From JAHDVS01 sp964370985 (GTDB lineage Bacteria; Actinomycetota; Thermoleophilia; Gaiellales; Gaiellaceae): a stretch of DNA of 64,000 nt. The notes below the pieces were generated by a model. That model was not told where the DNA came from. It did not search any database and saw only the letters and a list, made by a program, of their open reading frames with translations. The translations under genes were made by a program, and so were the position numbers. This document shows, piece by piece, positions 40,474 through 48,683 of the stretch (the stretch's first letter is position 1; each line of letters opens with the position of its first letter). Where the stretch lies: NCBI GenBank assembly GCA_964370985.1, contig CAYJLE010000010.1:19520-83519 (forward strand), read 5' to 3'.

Positions 40474-42356
40474 CCGAAGCCGCCGCCGCCGCCACCGCCA
40501 CCGCCGCCCCCACCGCCGGAGAAGCCGCCGCCGCCGCCGCCCGAGCCGCTCGACGGCGGCGCGAGCGCGGAGCCGAACCCCGAGGCGAGATCGGCGATTC
40601 CGAGCGACGAGGCGCCGGAGCCGAGATCGCCGGTCGGGCTGATCCAGAAGATGCTGCTCTGGTCGTGCACCTGCTGCGGCATGTGAAGCTGCGCGCCGGC
40701 GAGCACCCGCTCGGCGATCCCGAACGCGATCCCGTAGACGAGGTAGCGCTCCCAGAGGGCGAGCGTCGCGGGCGGCGCCACGTCGAGTCGCGGAAAGTCG
40801 TTCAGGTAGCGGCGGAACGCCTCCCAGCGCTGCGCCTCCGCCTGCGCCCCCCGCGAGCGGCGCCGCCACACGCGCACGTTCGCGGCCGCGACGAGGCAGA
40901 CAACCGCGTTCGCGATGAAGCAGCCGCCAACGGCGATCAGGACGATGTCGCTCCAGCGCGGGGCGACCGAGCGGAAGCCGGAGATCCCGACCCAGAGCAA
41001 GATGAGCGCGGTCAGACCGAACAGGACGACCCCGCCCGCGAGGACGAGCCCGCCCGTGTTCACGAACCAGCGGCGCCTCTTCGCCTCGGCACCGATCGCA
41101 GTCTGGAACGCCTTGAACCGGTTCGCGTTCGCGACGCGGTTGGCGGCAATCCGGGCGCGGAAGCGCGACAGGCGCTCCGGGCCGTCGTCGAGGATCGATG
41201 CTACGACGTCGTCGACGGGCTGCTCGAACGGGGCCAGGGGAATCGCCTCGCCCAACGCGAGCTCGAGGTCGGCCACATCCTCCCGGCGTAACCCGCCCCA
41301 CGTTCCGCGCTCGGTGGTGACGGGAGTCGAGATGTAGCGGCCGCGGCGGATCAGGTCGAACAACGTCGCGGTGAACTCGTAGGAGCCGGCGGTGCCGCCC
41401 TGGCCGAGCAGCGTCGGCACGAGCGCAGGCTCGAGCTCGGACGGGGGCTCCTGCTCGTACTCGCGGTCGTAGCCGGTGCGAAGCTCGCGCCCGAACAGCC
41501 GGTAGGCGACCCCGATCACGAGCAACGCGGGGCCGACGCCGAGCAGGAGTAGATACAGGATCGTGCGCCCGATATGGCGGAGCGCCGAGTCGATCCGCTC
41601 CCGGTCGCGCTCGTAGCTCATGGCGTCCTGCTCTTCCTCGACGAGGGTCGCCTCGAGGCCGCGCCCGTCCTCGACCCGGGCTCCGGCCGTGGAGTCGAGC
41701 AGGGAGCGCGGGAAGACAACGCGGAGCTCGACGTACTGCCTCGCGGGCACCGCGAGGGCACGCAGGAGGACACGGCTCGCCTCCAGGGTGACGTCGCCGC
41801 GCACCCAGACCGGGTGGCCCCAGGCGCGCAGCGGCCCCGCGCCCGGCGCCTCGCCCGGCAGGGTGAGCGTGGCGGTGAGCCGGCCGAGCGGGATTGTCCA
41901 CTGGTCGCCCCACACCTTGAGGTTGACGTCCACGACGTCGTCGTAGGCGACGGAGAGGCCCCGGAAGCGGTAGCGGATGACGAAGGTACGTTGCTCGCTC
42001 AGGGCAAGGAAACGCCAGACGATCCGGACGCGGTCGGAGTCAGCCTCGACCCCGAACGTCCCGGCGGGCCCGCCCGGCTCGAGCTTCGTCGACGCTCCCG
42101 GCGCGTAGCGCTGTCCGCCTTCGCTGACGCTCACCTCCGTGATCCGTTCCCCCTTTCGCAGGGGTATGTCCCGGTAGCCGTAGGTGAAGCTTCCGGAGAA
42201 GTCGACGACCAGCTCCTCCTCGACGACGAGCGAGCCGTCCGGGTCCACGTCGACCCGGACGTCTGCCTGCGGAAGGTAGACGGACTGGGCTCCCGCCCCG
42301 GGGGCCGCCACGAGGACGAGCGCGAGGAGTGCCGCCAGGAGCGCGGCCCGGCGCAC
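40470..42356 (-). CDS. DUF2207 membrane protein
   Basis: A 628-residue protein: signal/anchor (RRAALLAALLALVLVAAPGA), an extracytoplasmic beta domain of DUF2207 (SVYLPQADVRVDVDPDGSLV, YGYRDIPLRKGERITEVSVS, FVIRYRFRGLSVAYDDVVD), membrane segments (ILYLLLLGVGPALLVIGVAY; GLVLAGGVVLFGLTALILLW; IVLIAVGGCFIANAVVCLVA) with a cytoplasmic winged part between, and a Gly-rich tail. Its TAG stop lies on the CTAG edge of the MITE-like element. The gene follows lemA by 5 bp, the usual pairing. Confidence 0.88.
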   Translation of the reverse strand: MRRAALLAALLALVLVAAPGAGAQSVYLPQADVRVDVDPDGSLVVEEELVVDFSGSFTYGYRDIPLRKGERITEVSVSEGGQRYAPGASTKLEPGGPAGTFGVEADSDRVRIVWRFLALSEQRTFVIRYRFRGLSVAYDDVVDVNLKVWGDQWTIPLGRLTATLTLPGEAPGAGPLRAWGHPVWVRGDVTLEASRVLLRALAVPARQYVELRVVFPRSLLDSTAGARVEDGRGLEATLVEEEQDAMSYERDRERIDSALRHIGRTILYLLLLGVGPALLVIGVAYRLFGRELRTGYDREYEQEPPSELEPALVPTLLGQGGTAGSYEFTATLFDLIRRGRYISTPVTTERGTWGGLRREDVADLELALGEAIPLAPFEQPVDDVVASILDDGPERLSRFRARIAANRVANANRFKAFQTAIGAEAKRRRWFVNTGGLVLAGGVVLFGLTALILLWVGISGFRSVAPRWSDIVLIAVGGCFIANAVVCLVAAANVRVWRRRSRGAQAEAQRWEAFRRYLNDFPRLDVAPPATLALWERYLVYGIAFGIAERVLAGAQLHMPQQVHDQSSIFWISPTGDLGSGASSLGIADLASGFGSALAPPSSGSGGGGGGFSGGGGGGGGGGGGGFG

Positions 42357-42361
42357 GACCG

Positions 42362-42913
42362 TCAGAACTTGACCTGGACCGGCTGGCGCGCCGGCTCCTC
42401 GATCTCGAAGTACTCGCGCGGTCCGAAGTTGAAGACCCCGGCGATCATGTTCGTCGGCACCGACTCGATTGCGGTGTCGTACGTGAGGACCGTGTCGTTG
42501 TAGACCTGGCGGGAGACCGCGATTGCCTGCTCGATCTCGACGAGCTGCGCCTGCAGCGCCTGGAAGTTCTCGGTAGCGCGCAGCTCGGGGTAGGCCTCGG
42601 CGAGGGCGAACAGCCGGCCAAGCGCCTGGGTGAGCATGTTCTCCGCCTTCGCCTGCTCCGCGATCGATTTCGCCTCCTGCGCGGCCGCGCGCGCTCGCGT
42701 CACGGCCTCGAAGGTCTCGCGCTCGTGGGAGGCGTAGCCCTTGACGGTCTCGACGAGGTTCGGGATCAGGTCGTAGCGGCGCCTGAGTTGCACGTCCACC
42801 TGCGACCACGCGTTCTCACACCGGTTGCGCAGTCGGACGAGCTTGTTGTAGAGCGCGACGACGATCAGCGCCAGGGCGACGACGACCGCGGCGATGACGA
42901 TCCCGACGATCAT
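42362..42913 (-). CDS. lemA: LemA family protein
   Basis: A 183-residue protein: N-terminal membrane helix (VGIVIAAVVVALALIVVALY) then the LemA helical domain with NRCENAWSQVDVQLRRRYDL, IPNLVETVKGYASHERE, FALAEAYPELRATENFQALQ, SRQVYNDTVLTYDTAIESVP. ATG at 42913 is chosen over the frame start at 42988, because that would add a Pro/Arg-rich head. LemA with DUF2207 and a Gly-rich tail is a common envelope-associated pair; function undetermined. Confidence 0.93.
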   Translation of the reverse strand: MIVGIVIAAVVVALALIVVALYNKLVRLRNRCENAWSQVDVQLRRRYDLIPNLVETVKGYASHERETFEAVTRARAAAQEAKSIAEQAKAENMLTQALGRLFALAEAYPELRATENFQALQAQLVEIEQAIAVSRQVYNDTVLTYDTAIESVPTNMIAGVFNFGPREYFEIEEPARQPVQVKF

Positions 42914-42973
42914 GGGTACAAGCCTAACGGCCCGGTCGGCCGGCAACAACACCGCCCGCCGTGGCCGGAACGG

Positions 42974-43001
42974 GTAGGGGCGGGTCATGACCCGCCCCTA
43001 C
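42974..43001. repeat. 28-bp GC-rich palindrome, repeat family member 1
   Basis: Perfect palindrome: GTAGGGGCGGGTCA followed by its reverse complement. It lies between lemA and the small membrane protein gene (minus strand). Similar hairpins with GGGGCGGG...CCTGAC are at 48655-48682 and 58734-58759. REP-like; may act on mRNA ends. Confidence 0.7.
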
Positions 43002-43047
43002 GCTGACCCCGGGGATGGCGTCGGGGCGTCCCCCCGGCGGCCGAGTA

Positions 43048-43254
43048 CTAGCCGCTTGCCCCCATATCGGTGCCGGACTTCTTCTTCTTGCGCCAGAAGA
43101 GCAGCGCGCCGAGCGCCGCGCCGAGAGCTGCGAACATCCCGACCTTCTTGCCTGCTGCCACAACGCCCCCTTTCCTCAGGGTTCGCTTCGCCGCGAACTT
43201 CGCGACCCGGTAGATGATGACGCCCATAACGGCCTCACGCGTCTTCAGCTTCAT
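43048..43254 (-). CDS. small basic membrane protein
   Basis: A 68-residue protein starting MKLKTREAVMGVIIYRVAKF, then a Gly/Ala-rich hydrophobic helix (VGMFAALGAALGALLFW) and a Lys-rich end (RKKKKSGTDMGASG). The basic tail marks the cytoplasmic side. It lies 33 bp upstream of lpdA's stop region, same strand. No family recognised; similar tiny proteins occur in actinobacteria. Confidence 0.6.
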   Translation of the reverse strand: MKLKTREAVMGVIIYRVAKFAAKRTLRKGGVVAAGKKVGMFAALGAALGALLFWRKKKKSGTDMGASG

Positions 43255-43287
43255 CGCGTCACCGGCCCCACCCCTGGAGTCTATGCA

Positions 43288-44676
43288 CTAGCGGCGGTTC
43301 GGGACATGGATCGCCCGGCCGAGCGCGACGAGGCCGGCCTCCTTGATCGCCTCGGACAACGTCGGGTGCGCGGCCATGCCGTCGGCGACCGTGTCGACCG
43401 TGCACTCCGCGTCGAGCGCGACCACGCCCGCCTCGACCAGATCGGTCACGTGCGGTCCGACCATGACCAGGCCGAGGAACTCGCCGTAGCGCGCCTCGTG
43501 GATCGACTTCACCCACCCGACCGACTCGTTCTGCATCAGCGCCCGGCCGTTCGCGGCAAACAGGAACTTGCCCACGCGCACGTCGTCGCCGTACTGCTCC
43601 CGCGCCTCGCGCTCGGTCAGCCCGACGCCCGCGATCTCCGGGTCCGTGTAGATCGGCCGCGGGACGCCGCGGCCGTCCACGATCGCGTCGTGCCCGCACG
43701 CGTTCTCGGCCGCGACCTCGCCCTCCCGGAACGCCGTGTGCGCAAGCTGCCAGTGGCCGGCGACGTCGCCGACCGCGTAGATCGTGGGAACGTTCGTACG
43801 CCGCCGCTCGTCCGTCGCGATCCCGCGCTTCGGGTCGAAGGCGACGCCGGCGGCCTCGAGCCCGATCCCCTCGACGAGCGGCCCGCGGCCGGTCGCGACG
43901 AGCATCAGGTCGCACTCGACGACCTGGTCACCGTTGAAGGTGACTCGCAGGCCGCCCCCGCTCTCTTCGACCCGCTCGCAGCGAGCCTCCAGGTGCACGA
44001 CGATGCCCCGCTTGCCGAACTGGCGGCGCAACTCGGCCGCAGCCTCCTCGTCCTCCTGCGGGATCAGCGTCGGCAGCAGCTCGACGATCGTGACCTCGGA
44101 GCCGAAGCGCTGGAAGATCGAGGCGAACTCGCAGCCGATGATGCCCCCACCGAGCACGACGAGTCGCGCCGGTACCGTCTCCTGAGCCAGCATCCCGGTC
44201 GAGTCGACGCAGCGCGGCGAGTCGAGCCCGGGGATTGGCGGGCGCAGCGGCCGCGCACCGGTCGCGACGATCGCCTGGCGGAACGTGATCTCCTCGCCGC
44301 CGTCGACCGCGATCGTGGCGGGCCCGGTGAACCGCCCGGCGCCCTTTACCCACTCGACGCCGTTTGCCTTGAACAGCCCGGCGACGCCCTGCGTGAGCTG
44401 CTTGACGACGCCGGCCTTCCACGCGTTCGCCGCAGAGAGGTCGAGTGTCGGCTCGCCGACCTGGACGCCGAGCTTCGCGAACGTCTCGCCGGCCTGCTTG
44501 AGCGCGTGGGCGGTCTGCACCCACGCCTTGGTCGGGATGCAGCCGACGTTGAGGCACGTGCCCCCGAGGCTCTCGCCCTGCTCGATGCAGACTGTCTTCG
44601 CGCCGAGCTGGGCGGCGCGGATCGCGGCCGTGTAGCCGCCGGGGCCTCCACCGAGAACGGCGACGTCACAGTCCAT
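43288..44676 (-). CDS. lpdA: dihydrolipoyl dehydrogenase (E3)
   Basis: Flavoprotein reoxidising the lipoyl group of E2. The 462-residue protein has DVAVLGGGPGGYTAAIRAAQ, the redox disulfide GGTCLNVGCIPTKAW, the NAD-binding VVLGGGIIGCEFASIF, TNVPTIYAVGDVAG, and the C-terminal dimer motif MAAHPTLSEAIKEAG with the catalytic His-Glu. It is last in the operon E1alpha-E1beta-E2-E3, 70 bp after E2. Confidence 0.96.
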   Translation of the reverse strand: MDCDVAVLGGGPGGYTAAIRAAQLGAKTVCIEQGESLGGTCLNVGCIPTKAWVQTAHALKQAGETFAKLGVQVGEPTLDLSAANAWKAGVVKQLTQGVAGLFKANGVEWVKGAGRFTGPATIAVDGGEEITFRQAIVATGARPLRPPIPGLDSPRCVDSTGMLAQETVPARLVVLGGGIIGCEFASIFQRFGSEVTIVELLPTLIPQEDEEAAAELRRQFGKRGIVVHLEARCERVEESGGGLRVTFNGDQVVECDLMLVATGRGPLVEGIGLEAAGVAFDPKRGIATDERRRTNVPTIYAVGDVAGHWQLAHTAFREGEVAAENACGHDAIVDGRGVPRPIYTDPEIAGVGLTEREAREQYGDDVRVGKFLFAANGRALMQNESVGWVKSIHEARYGEFLGLVMVGPHVTDLVEAGVVALDAECTVDTVADGMAAHPTLSEAIKEAGLVALGRAIHVPNRR

Positions 44677-44746
44677 GCTGGCTCTCCTCCGGTCGCGTTG
44701 CGCTGTCGCGATCCTACCGGCACGGACGCCTCGCCTCGCGGCGCCC

Positions 44747-45979
44747 CTACAGGGCCAGGCCGGGCTCCTCGAGCAGCTCCCTGACGGTGCGCAGGAACTC
44801 CGAGGCGGTCGCGCCGTCGACGGCCCGGTGGTCGCAGGAAAGGGTCATCTCCATCCGCGGGCGGACGACGACCTCGCCGGCCTCGACGACCGGGTGGTCT
44901 CCGATCGCGCCCGTGGCGAGGATCGCGACCTGCGGCGGGTTGAGAACGGCGAAGAACCGCTCGACGCCGTACATGCCGAGGTTCGAGATCGTGAACGTGC
45001 CCCCGTCGACGTCGGCGGGTGCGAGCTCGCCGGCGCGGGTGCGTGCGACCAGTTCCTGGCTGGCGGCGGCGAGCGCGGGAACCGTCTGCGCCTGAACGCC
45101 GCGCAGCACCGGGACGACCAGCCCGTCGGGGATCGCCACCGCCATGCCGACGTTCACGGTCGGGAAGCGCCTGATCTCACCGTCGACGTAGTGCGCGTTC
45201 AGCGCCGGGTGGCGGAGCAGGGCGACCGCGCAGACCTTCATGAGGATGTCCGAGTAGGTCGGCCGGGCAGCCCCCTCGGGAGTGCGGGCGACGAGGGTCT
45301 CGCGCAGCTGCACGACCCGGCCCATGTCCGCGGTCATCGAGACGGCGAAGTGCGGCGCCTGCCACGCCTCGCTGAGGCGCCGGGCGATCGTGCGCCTGAC
45401 GCGCGAGAGCTTGACGATCTGCGCCTCCGCCTCCGCCTCCGCCGGCGCGGGAGCGGGCGCCACGGCCGGGGTGGCCGCAGGCACCGGGGCGGCGGCCGGC
45501 GCTTCCCCGGCGGCGGCGCGCTCGACGTCCTCGGCGACGATCCGCCCATCCGGGCCCGTGCCGACGACCGCGGCGAGATCGACCCCGCGCTCCTTCGCCA
45601 TCCGCCGCGCGAGCGGCGAGGCCTTGACGCGCCCGTCCGGAGCCGCCTCGACCTTCGGCGCCTCCGCCGCAGGCGCTGCGGGAGCCGCCGCGGGCGCCTG
45701 GGCGGCCGGCGCGGGCGGCGCGCTGACGACGACCTCCTCGCCGACCGCGCCGATCACGCAGATCGGCGCGCCGACCGGCACCTCGGAGCCCTCGGGCGCG
45801 ACGATCCGAAGCAGCACCCCCGCGGCGGGTGACTCGACCTCCTGGGTCACCTTCTCGGTGTCGAGCTCGTACAGCGGCTCGTCCTGGGCGACCTCGTCGC
45901 CCTCCGCCTTCAACCAGCGCACGATCGTGCCGGACTCCATGCCCTGCCCGAGGCGGGGCAGCGTCACCTCAGTCGCCAC
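44747..45979 (-). CDS. dihydrolipoamide acyltransferase (E2) of a 2-oxo acid dehydrogenase complex
   Basis: A 410-residue E2: one lipoyl domain at residues 1-77 with YELDTEKVTQEVESPAAGVL (lipoylated Lys in DTEKVTQ), an Ala/Pro-rich linker, a peripheral-subunit-binding domain (ASPLARRMAKERGVDLAAVV, then GTGPDGRIVAEDV), a second linker and the catalytic domain ending CDHRAVDGATASEFLRTVRE with the HxxxD active site. Acyl substrate (acetyl versus branched-chain or acetoin-derived) is not settled. It starts 3 bp after E1beta. Confidence 0.93.
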   Translation of the reverse strand: MATEVTLPRLGQGMESGTIVRWLKAEGDEVAQDEPLYELDTEKVTQEVESPAAGVLLRIVAPEGSEVPVGAPICVIGAVGEEVVVSAPPAPAAQAPAAAPAAPAAEAPKVEAAPDGRVKASPLARRMAKERGVDLAAVVGTGPDGRIVAEDVERAAAGEAPAAAPVPAATPAVAPAPAPAEAEAEAQIVKLSRVRRTIARRLSEAWQAPHFAVSMTADMGRVVQLRETLVARTPEGAARPTYSDILMKVCAVALLRHPALNAHYVDGEIRRFPTVNVGMAVAIPDGLVVPVLRGVQAQTVPALAAASQELVARTRAGELAPADVDGGTFTISNLGMYGVERFFAVLNPPQVAILATGAIGDHPVVEAGEVVVRPRMEMTLSCDHRAVDGATASEFLRTVRELLEEPGLAL

Positions 45980-45982
45980 CTG

Positions 45983-46963
45983 TCACTCCCTCCCGACCGT
46001 GCGGCGGATCGCCGCGAGTACGTCTTCCATGTGAGGAACCACCCACTGCTCCATCACCGGCGCGAACGGGACCGGGCAGAACTTCGCCCCGACCCGCTCG
46101 ACGGGTGCGTCCAGGTAGTCGAACGCCCGCTCCTGCACGACCGCCGCCACCTCCGCGCCGAAGCCCATCCGAACGACCGCCTCGTGGGCGACGACGCAGC
46201 GGCTCGTCTTCCTGACCGAGCGGACGAGCGCGTCCTCGTCGAGCGGCAGGAGCGTGCGCGGGTCGAGCACCTCGACCGAGATGCCCTCCGCTTCCGCCGC
46301 CGCCGCCGCCCTGAGCGCCTCGTGCACGAGCCGGCCGATCGCGATGACCGTGACGTCCTCACCCTCGCGGTGCACCCGGGCGCTGCCGAGCTCGAGCGGC
46401 TCGAGCTCGTCCGGCACCTCCCCCTTGAGCGGGTAGAGCAGCCGGTGCTCGAAGAAGAGCACGCAGTTGTCGTCGTAGATCGAGCTCCAGAGCAGGGCGC
46501 GCGCGTCCGCGGGGGTCGACGGGTAGACCACCTTCAACCCGGGGACGTGGCAGAACCACGCCTCGACCTGCTGAGCATGCTGGGCGCCCGGCGACCAGCC
46601 GGCCCCGCCCTGGGTGCGGATCGTCAGCGGCACCGAGAGCTGCCCGCCCGACATGTAGCGGTGCTTCGCAGCCTGGTTCACGATCTGCTCCATCGCGAGC
46701 GTCGTGAAATCCTCGTACATGATCTCGACGATCGGGCGCATCCCTTGCATCGCTGCGCCGATGCCGGCGCCGACGATCGCCATCTCCGAGATCGGCGTAT
46801 TGCGGACCCGCTCGGGGCCGAACTCCTCGAGCATGCCCTGGGTGACGCCCATGGAGCCGCCCATCTCCGCGATGTCCTCGCCCATCACGAACACGTCCGG
46901 GTCGGCGCGCATGGCCTGGGCCATGGCGTCCCGCACCGCCTCCCGGTAGGTCATCGTCGCCAT
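45983..46963 (-). CDS. 2-oxo acid dehydrogenase E1 beta subunit
   Basis: A 326-residue transketolase-like beta subunit: TYREAVRDAMAQAMRADPDV, FVMGEDIAEMGGSMGVTQGM, NTPISEMAIVGAGIGAAMQG, IRTQGGAGWSPGAQHAQQVE, VVYPSTPADARALLWSSIYD, DPRTLLPLDEDALVRSVRKT. The GEDIAE and NTPISE blocks include the Glu that activates thiamine diphosphate. ATG 46963 is 2 bp after the E1alpha stop; an in-frame ATG three codons later is also possible. Confidence 0.94.
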   Translation of the reverse strand: MATMTYREAVRDAMAQAMRADPDVFVMGEDIAEMGGSMGVTQGMLEEFGPERVRNTPISEMAIVGAGIGAAMQGMRPIVEIMYEDFTTLAMEQIVNQAAKHRYMSGGQLSVPLTIRTQGGAGWSPGAQHAQQVEAWFCHVPGLKVVYPSTPADARALLWSSIYDDNCVLFFEHRLLYPLKGEVPDELEPLELGSARVHREGEDVTVIAIGRLVHEALRAAAAAEAEGISVEVLDPRTLLPLDEDALVRSVRKTSRCVVAHEAVVRMGFGAEVAAVVQERAFDYLDAPVERVGAKFCPVPFAPVMEQWVVPHMEDVLAAIRRTVGRE

Positions 46964-46965
46964 CG

Positions 46966-47940
46966 TCAGGCGTACACGTTCTCGAGGGCGTCCTCGGGAC
47001 GGGGGTCGGTGCCGTTCACCGCGAAATCGACGGAGGCGTGCACGAGCCCGGCGACCTCGCGCTCGAGCTCGTCCCACTCCTCCCCGGGGAGCTCGAGCTT
47101 GGCGCGAAGCTTTTCGAGCGGATCCTGGGTGTCGCGCGCCTCCCGCAGCTCCTCCCTGGACCGGTAGACCTGCGGGTCGCCGACGTAGTGGCCGGTCAGC
47201 CGGTGGGTATTCGCGAGCAGGAATACCGGTCCCTTGCCGTCGCGGGCGTGCTTCGTCGCGCGATGCGCGGCGTGGTAGACCGCCTCGACGTCCTGGCCGT
47301 CCACGGTGATCGAGTGCATTCCGAACGCGACCGCCCGCTTCGCGAGATCGGTGATCGGGAGCTGCTGCCAGGCGGGCGTCGACTCGGCGTAGCCGTTGTT
47401 CTCGCAGACGAAGACCGCCGGCACGCCCCAGAGCTGGGCCAGGTTCAGGGACTCGTGGAACGTGCCGATGTTCGTGGCCCCGTCGCCGAGGAACGCGACG
47501 GCGACGCGCGGCTCGCCGCGTAGCTTGAACGCGAGCGCCGAGCCGGTGATCGAGGGGAGGCCGCCACCGACGACGGCGTTGGACCCGATCAGCCCGCGGG
47601 CGACGTCGTAGAGGTGCATCGAGCCGCCGTAGCCCCGCGAGCAGCCCTCGACCTTGCCGTACAGCTCGGCCATCAGCTCGTTCGGGTGCATCCCGAGCGC
47701 GAGCGCGTGGGCGTGCGCGCGGTGCGTCGATGCGACCACATCGCTTCCCTCGAGCGCCCGGCAGACCCCGACCGCGATCGCCTCCTGGCCGAGCGCGACG
47801 TGCAGGAACCCGGAGAGGTCGCCGGCGCGGAAGCGCTCCTCCACCTTCTCCTCGAACCGACGGATCAGGAGCATCTCCCGCAGGAAGTCGACAAGCCGGT
47901 CGCGAGACAGCGCGTGCCCCCTCTGCTCGACCTTCGCCAC
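46966..47940 (-). CDS. 2-oxo acid dehydrogenase E1 alpha subunit (PdhA/AcoA type)
   Basis: A 324-residue thiamine diphosphate-binding subunit: EMLLIRRFEEKVEERFRAG, FLHVALGQEAIAVGV, STHRAHAHALALG, GYGGSMHLYD, and the diphosphate motif FLGDGATNIGTFHESLNLA followed by CENNGYAESTPAWQ. The separate alpha and beta genes are like pyruvate, branched-chain or acetoin dehydrogenases. HRAHAHA resembles the acetoin/pyruvate branch, but substrate is not proved. First gene of the operon. Confidence 0.93.
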   Translation of the reverse strand: MAKVEQRGHALSRDRLVDFLREMLLIRRFEEKVEERFRAGDLSGFLHVALGQEAIAVGVCRALEGSDVVASTHRAHAHALALGMHPNELMAELYGKVEGCSRGYGGSMHLYDVARGLIGSNAVVGGGLPSITGSALAFKLRGEPRVAVAFLGDGATNIGTFHESLNLAQLWGVPAVFVCENNGYAESTPAWQQLPITDLAKRAVAFGMHSITVDGQDVEAVYHAAHRATKHARDGKGPVFLLANTHRLTGHYVGDPQVYRSREELREARDTQDPLEKLRAKLELPGEEWDELEREVAGLVHASVDFAVNGTDPRPEDALENVYA

Positions 47941-47981
47941 GAGCAGTCACGCTACCAGAGCGGCCCAATACAATTCCCCGC

Positions 47982-48638
47982 ATGACGCTCGGCGAACGCC
48001 TCGACACGATCCTCCGCGGACTGCCGTCCGGCTGGTCCGAGGCGTGCGCCGTCCTGACGGTGGTCGACGCGGCGCGGGCCGACCGTGCCGCCGCGCTGCT
48101 CGGCCCGCTCGGCCCCGGCCGCGCGGGCGCGACGTTCCGGCTCCGTGTGACCCCCGCCGGCGTCGGCGGTCCCTCCCGGGACGCGGCCACGCGCGTGCTC
48201 GAGCGCCTCGAGGCCGAGGGTATCGACGCCCGCTTGACCGTTCCCGGCGAGGATGCCTACCGCCTGTCGGAGGCGGCGCCGCCGCCGCCCGCGCCGTCGC
48301 TGGCAGGAAGCTGGGACGAGCTCGCCGCGCGCCTCCCCGCCGACTGGTCCGATCTCTACCTCGAGCTCGAGCTCGCCTCCTCGGGCGACACCGACCGCGG
48401 GGCGCTCCTGATGGGGCCCACGAACCCGTTCCTGTTCGACGGGCCGCGGCCTCGCTTTCGCTTCCGAGCCGCACGCCTCGCCGGCTACGGCGCCTCGCCG
48501 GCGATGGTGCGCCGCTGCCTCGCCCGCCTCGATGAGGACGGGATCGCGGGCCACCTCGAGCTGCGCCGCGTCCGCTCGGACACGCGCCACGTGCTCACGC
48601 AGGGCCCGGTCTGGCGCGAGGGCGGCCGCGCGATCTGA
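47982..48638 (+). CDS. unknown protein made of two similar tandem domains
   Basis: A 218-residue protein with ATG at 47982, divergent from the E1alpha gene by 41 bp. Two halves align: residues about 8-95 (LRGLPSGWSEACAVLTVVDA, DRAAALLGPLGP, ATFRLRVTPAG, ATRVLERLEAEGIDARL) and about 108-210 (LAARLPADWSDLYLELELAS, DRGALLMGPTNP, PRFRFRAARLAG, VRRCLARLDEDGIAGHLEL). Shared landmarks are LPxxWS, DRxAxLxGPxxP, FRxR and LExDGI. No signal or membrane segment. No family recognised. Confidence 0.65.
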   Translation: MTLGERLDTILRGLPSGWSEACAVLTVVDAARADRAAALLGPLGPGRAGATFRLRVTPAGVGGPSRDAATRVLERLEAEGIDARLTVPGEDAYRLSEAAPPPPAPSLAGSWDELAARLPADWSDLYLELELASSGDTDRGALLMGPTNPFLFDGPRPRFRFRAARLAGYGASPAMVRRCLARLDEDGIAGHLELRRVRSDTRHVLTQGPVWREGGRAI

Positions 48639-48654
48639 GCGCGGCACCCGCCCC

Positions 48655-48682
48655 GCAGGGGCGGGCCCTGACCAGCCCCTGC
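48655..48682. repeat. 28-bp GC-rich hairpin, repeat family member 2
   Basis: GCAGGGGCGGG...CAGCCCCTGC forms a 28-bp imperfect hairpin with central CCTGACC, 16 bp past the upstream gene's stop and 1 bp before the pheT stop on the other strand. Same length and core (GGGGCGGG..CCTGAC) as the copies at 42974 and 58734. It may serve as a bidirectional transcript end. Confidence 0.6.
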
Positions 48683-48683
48683 G

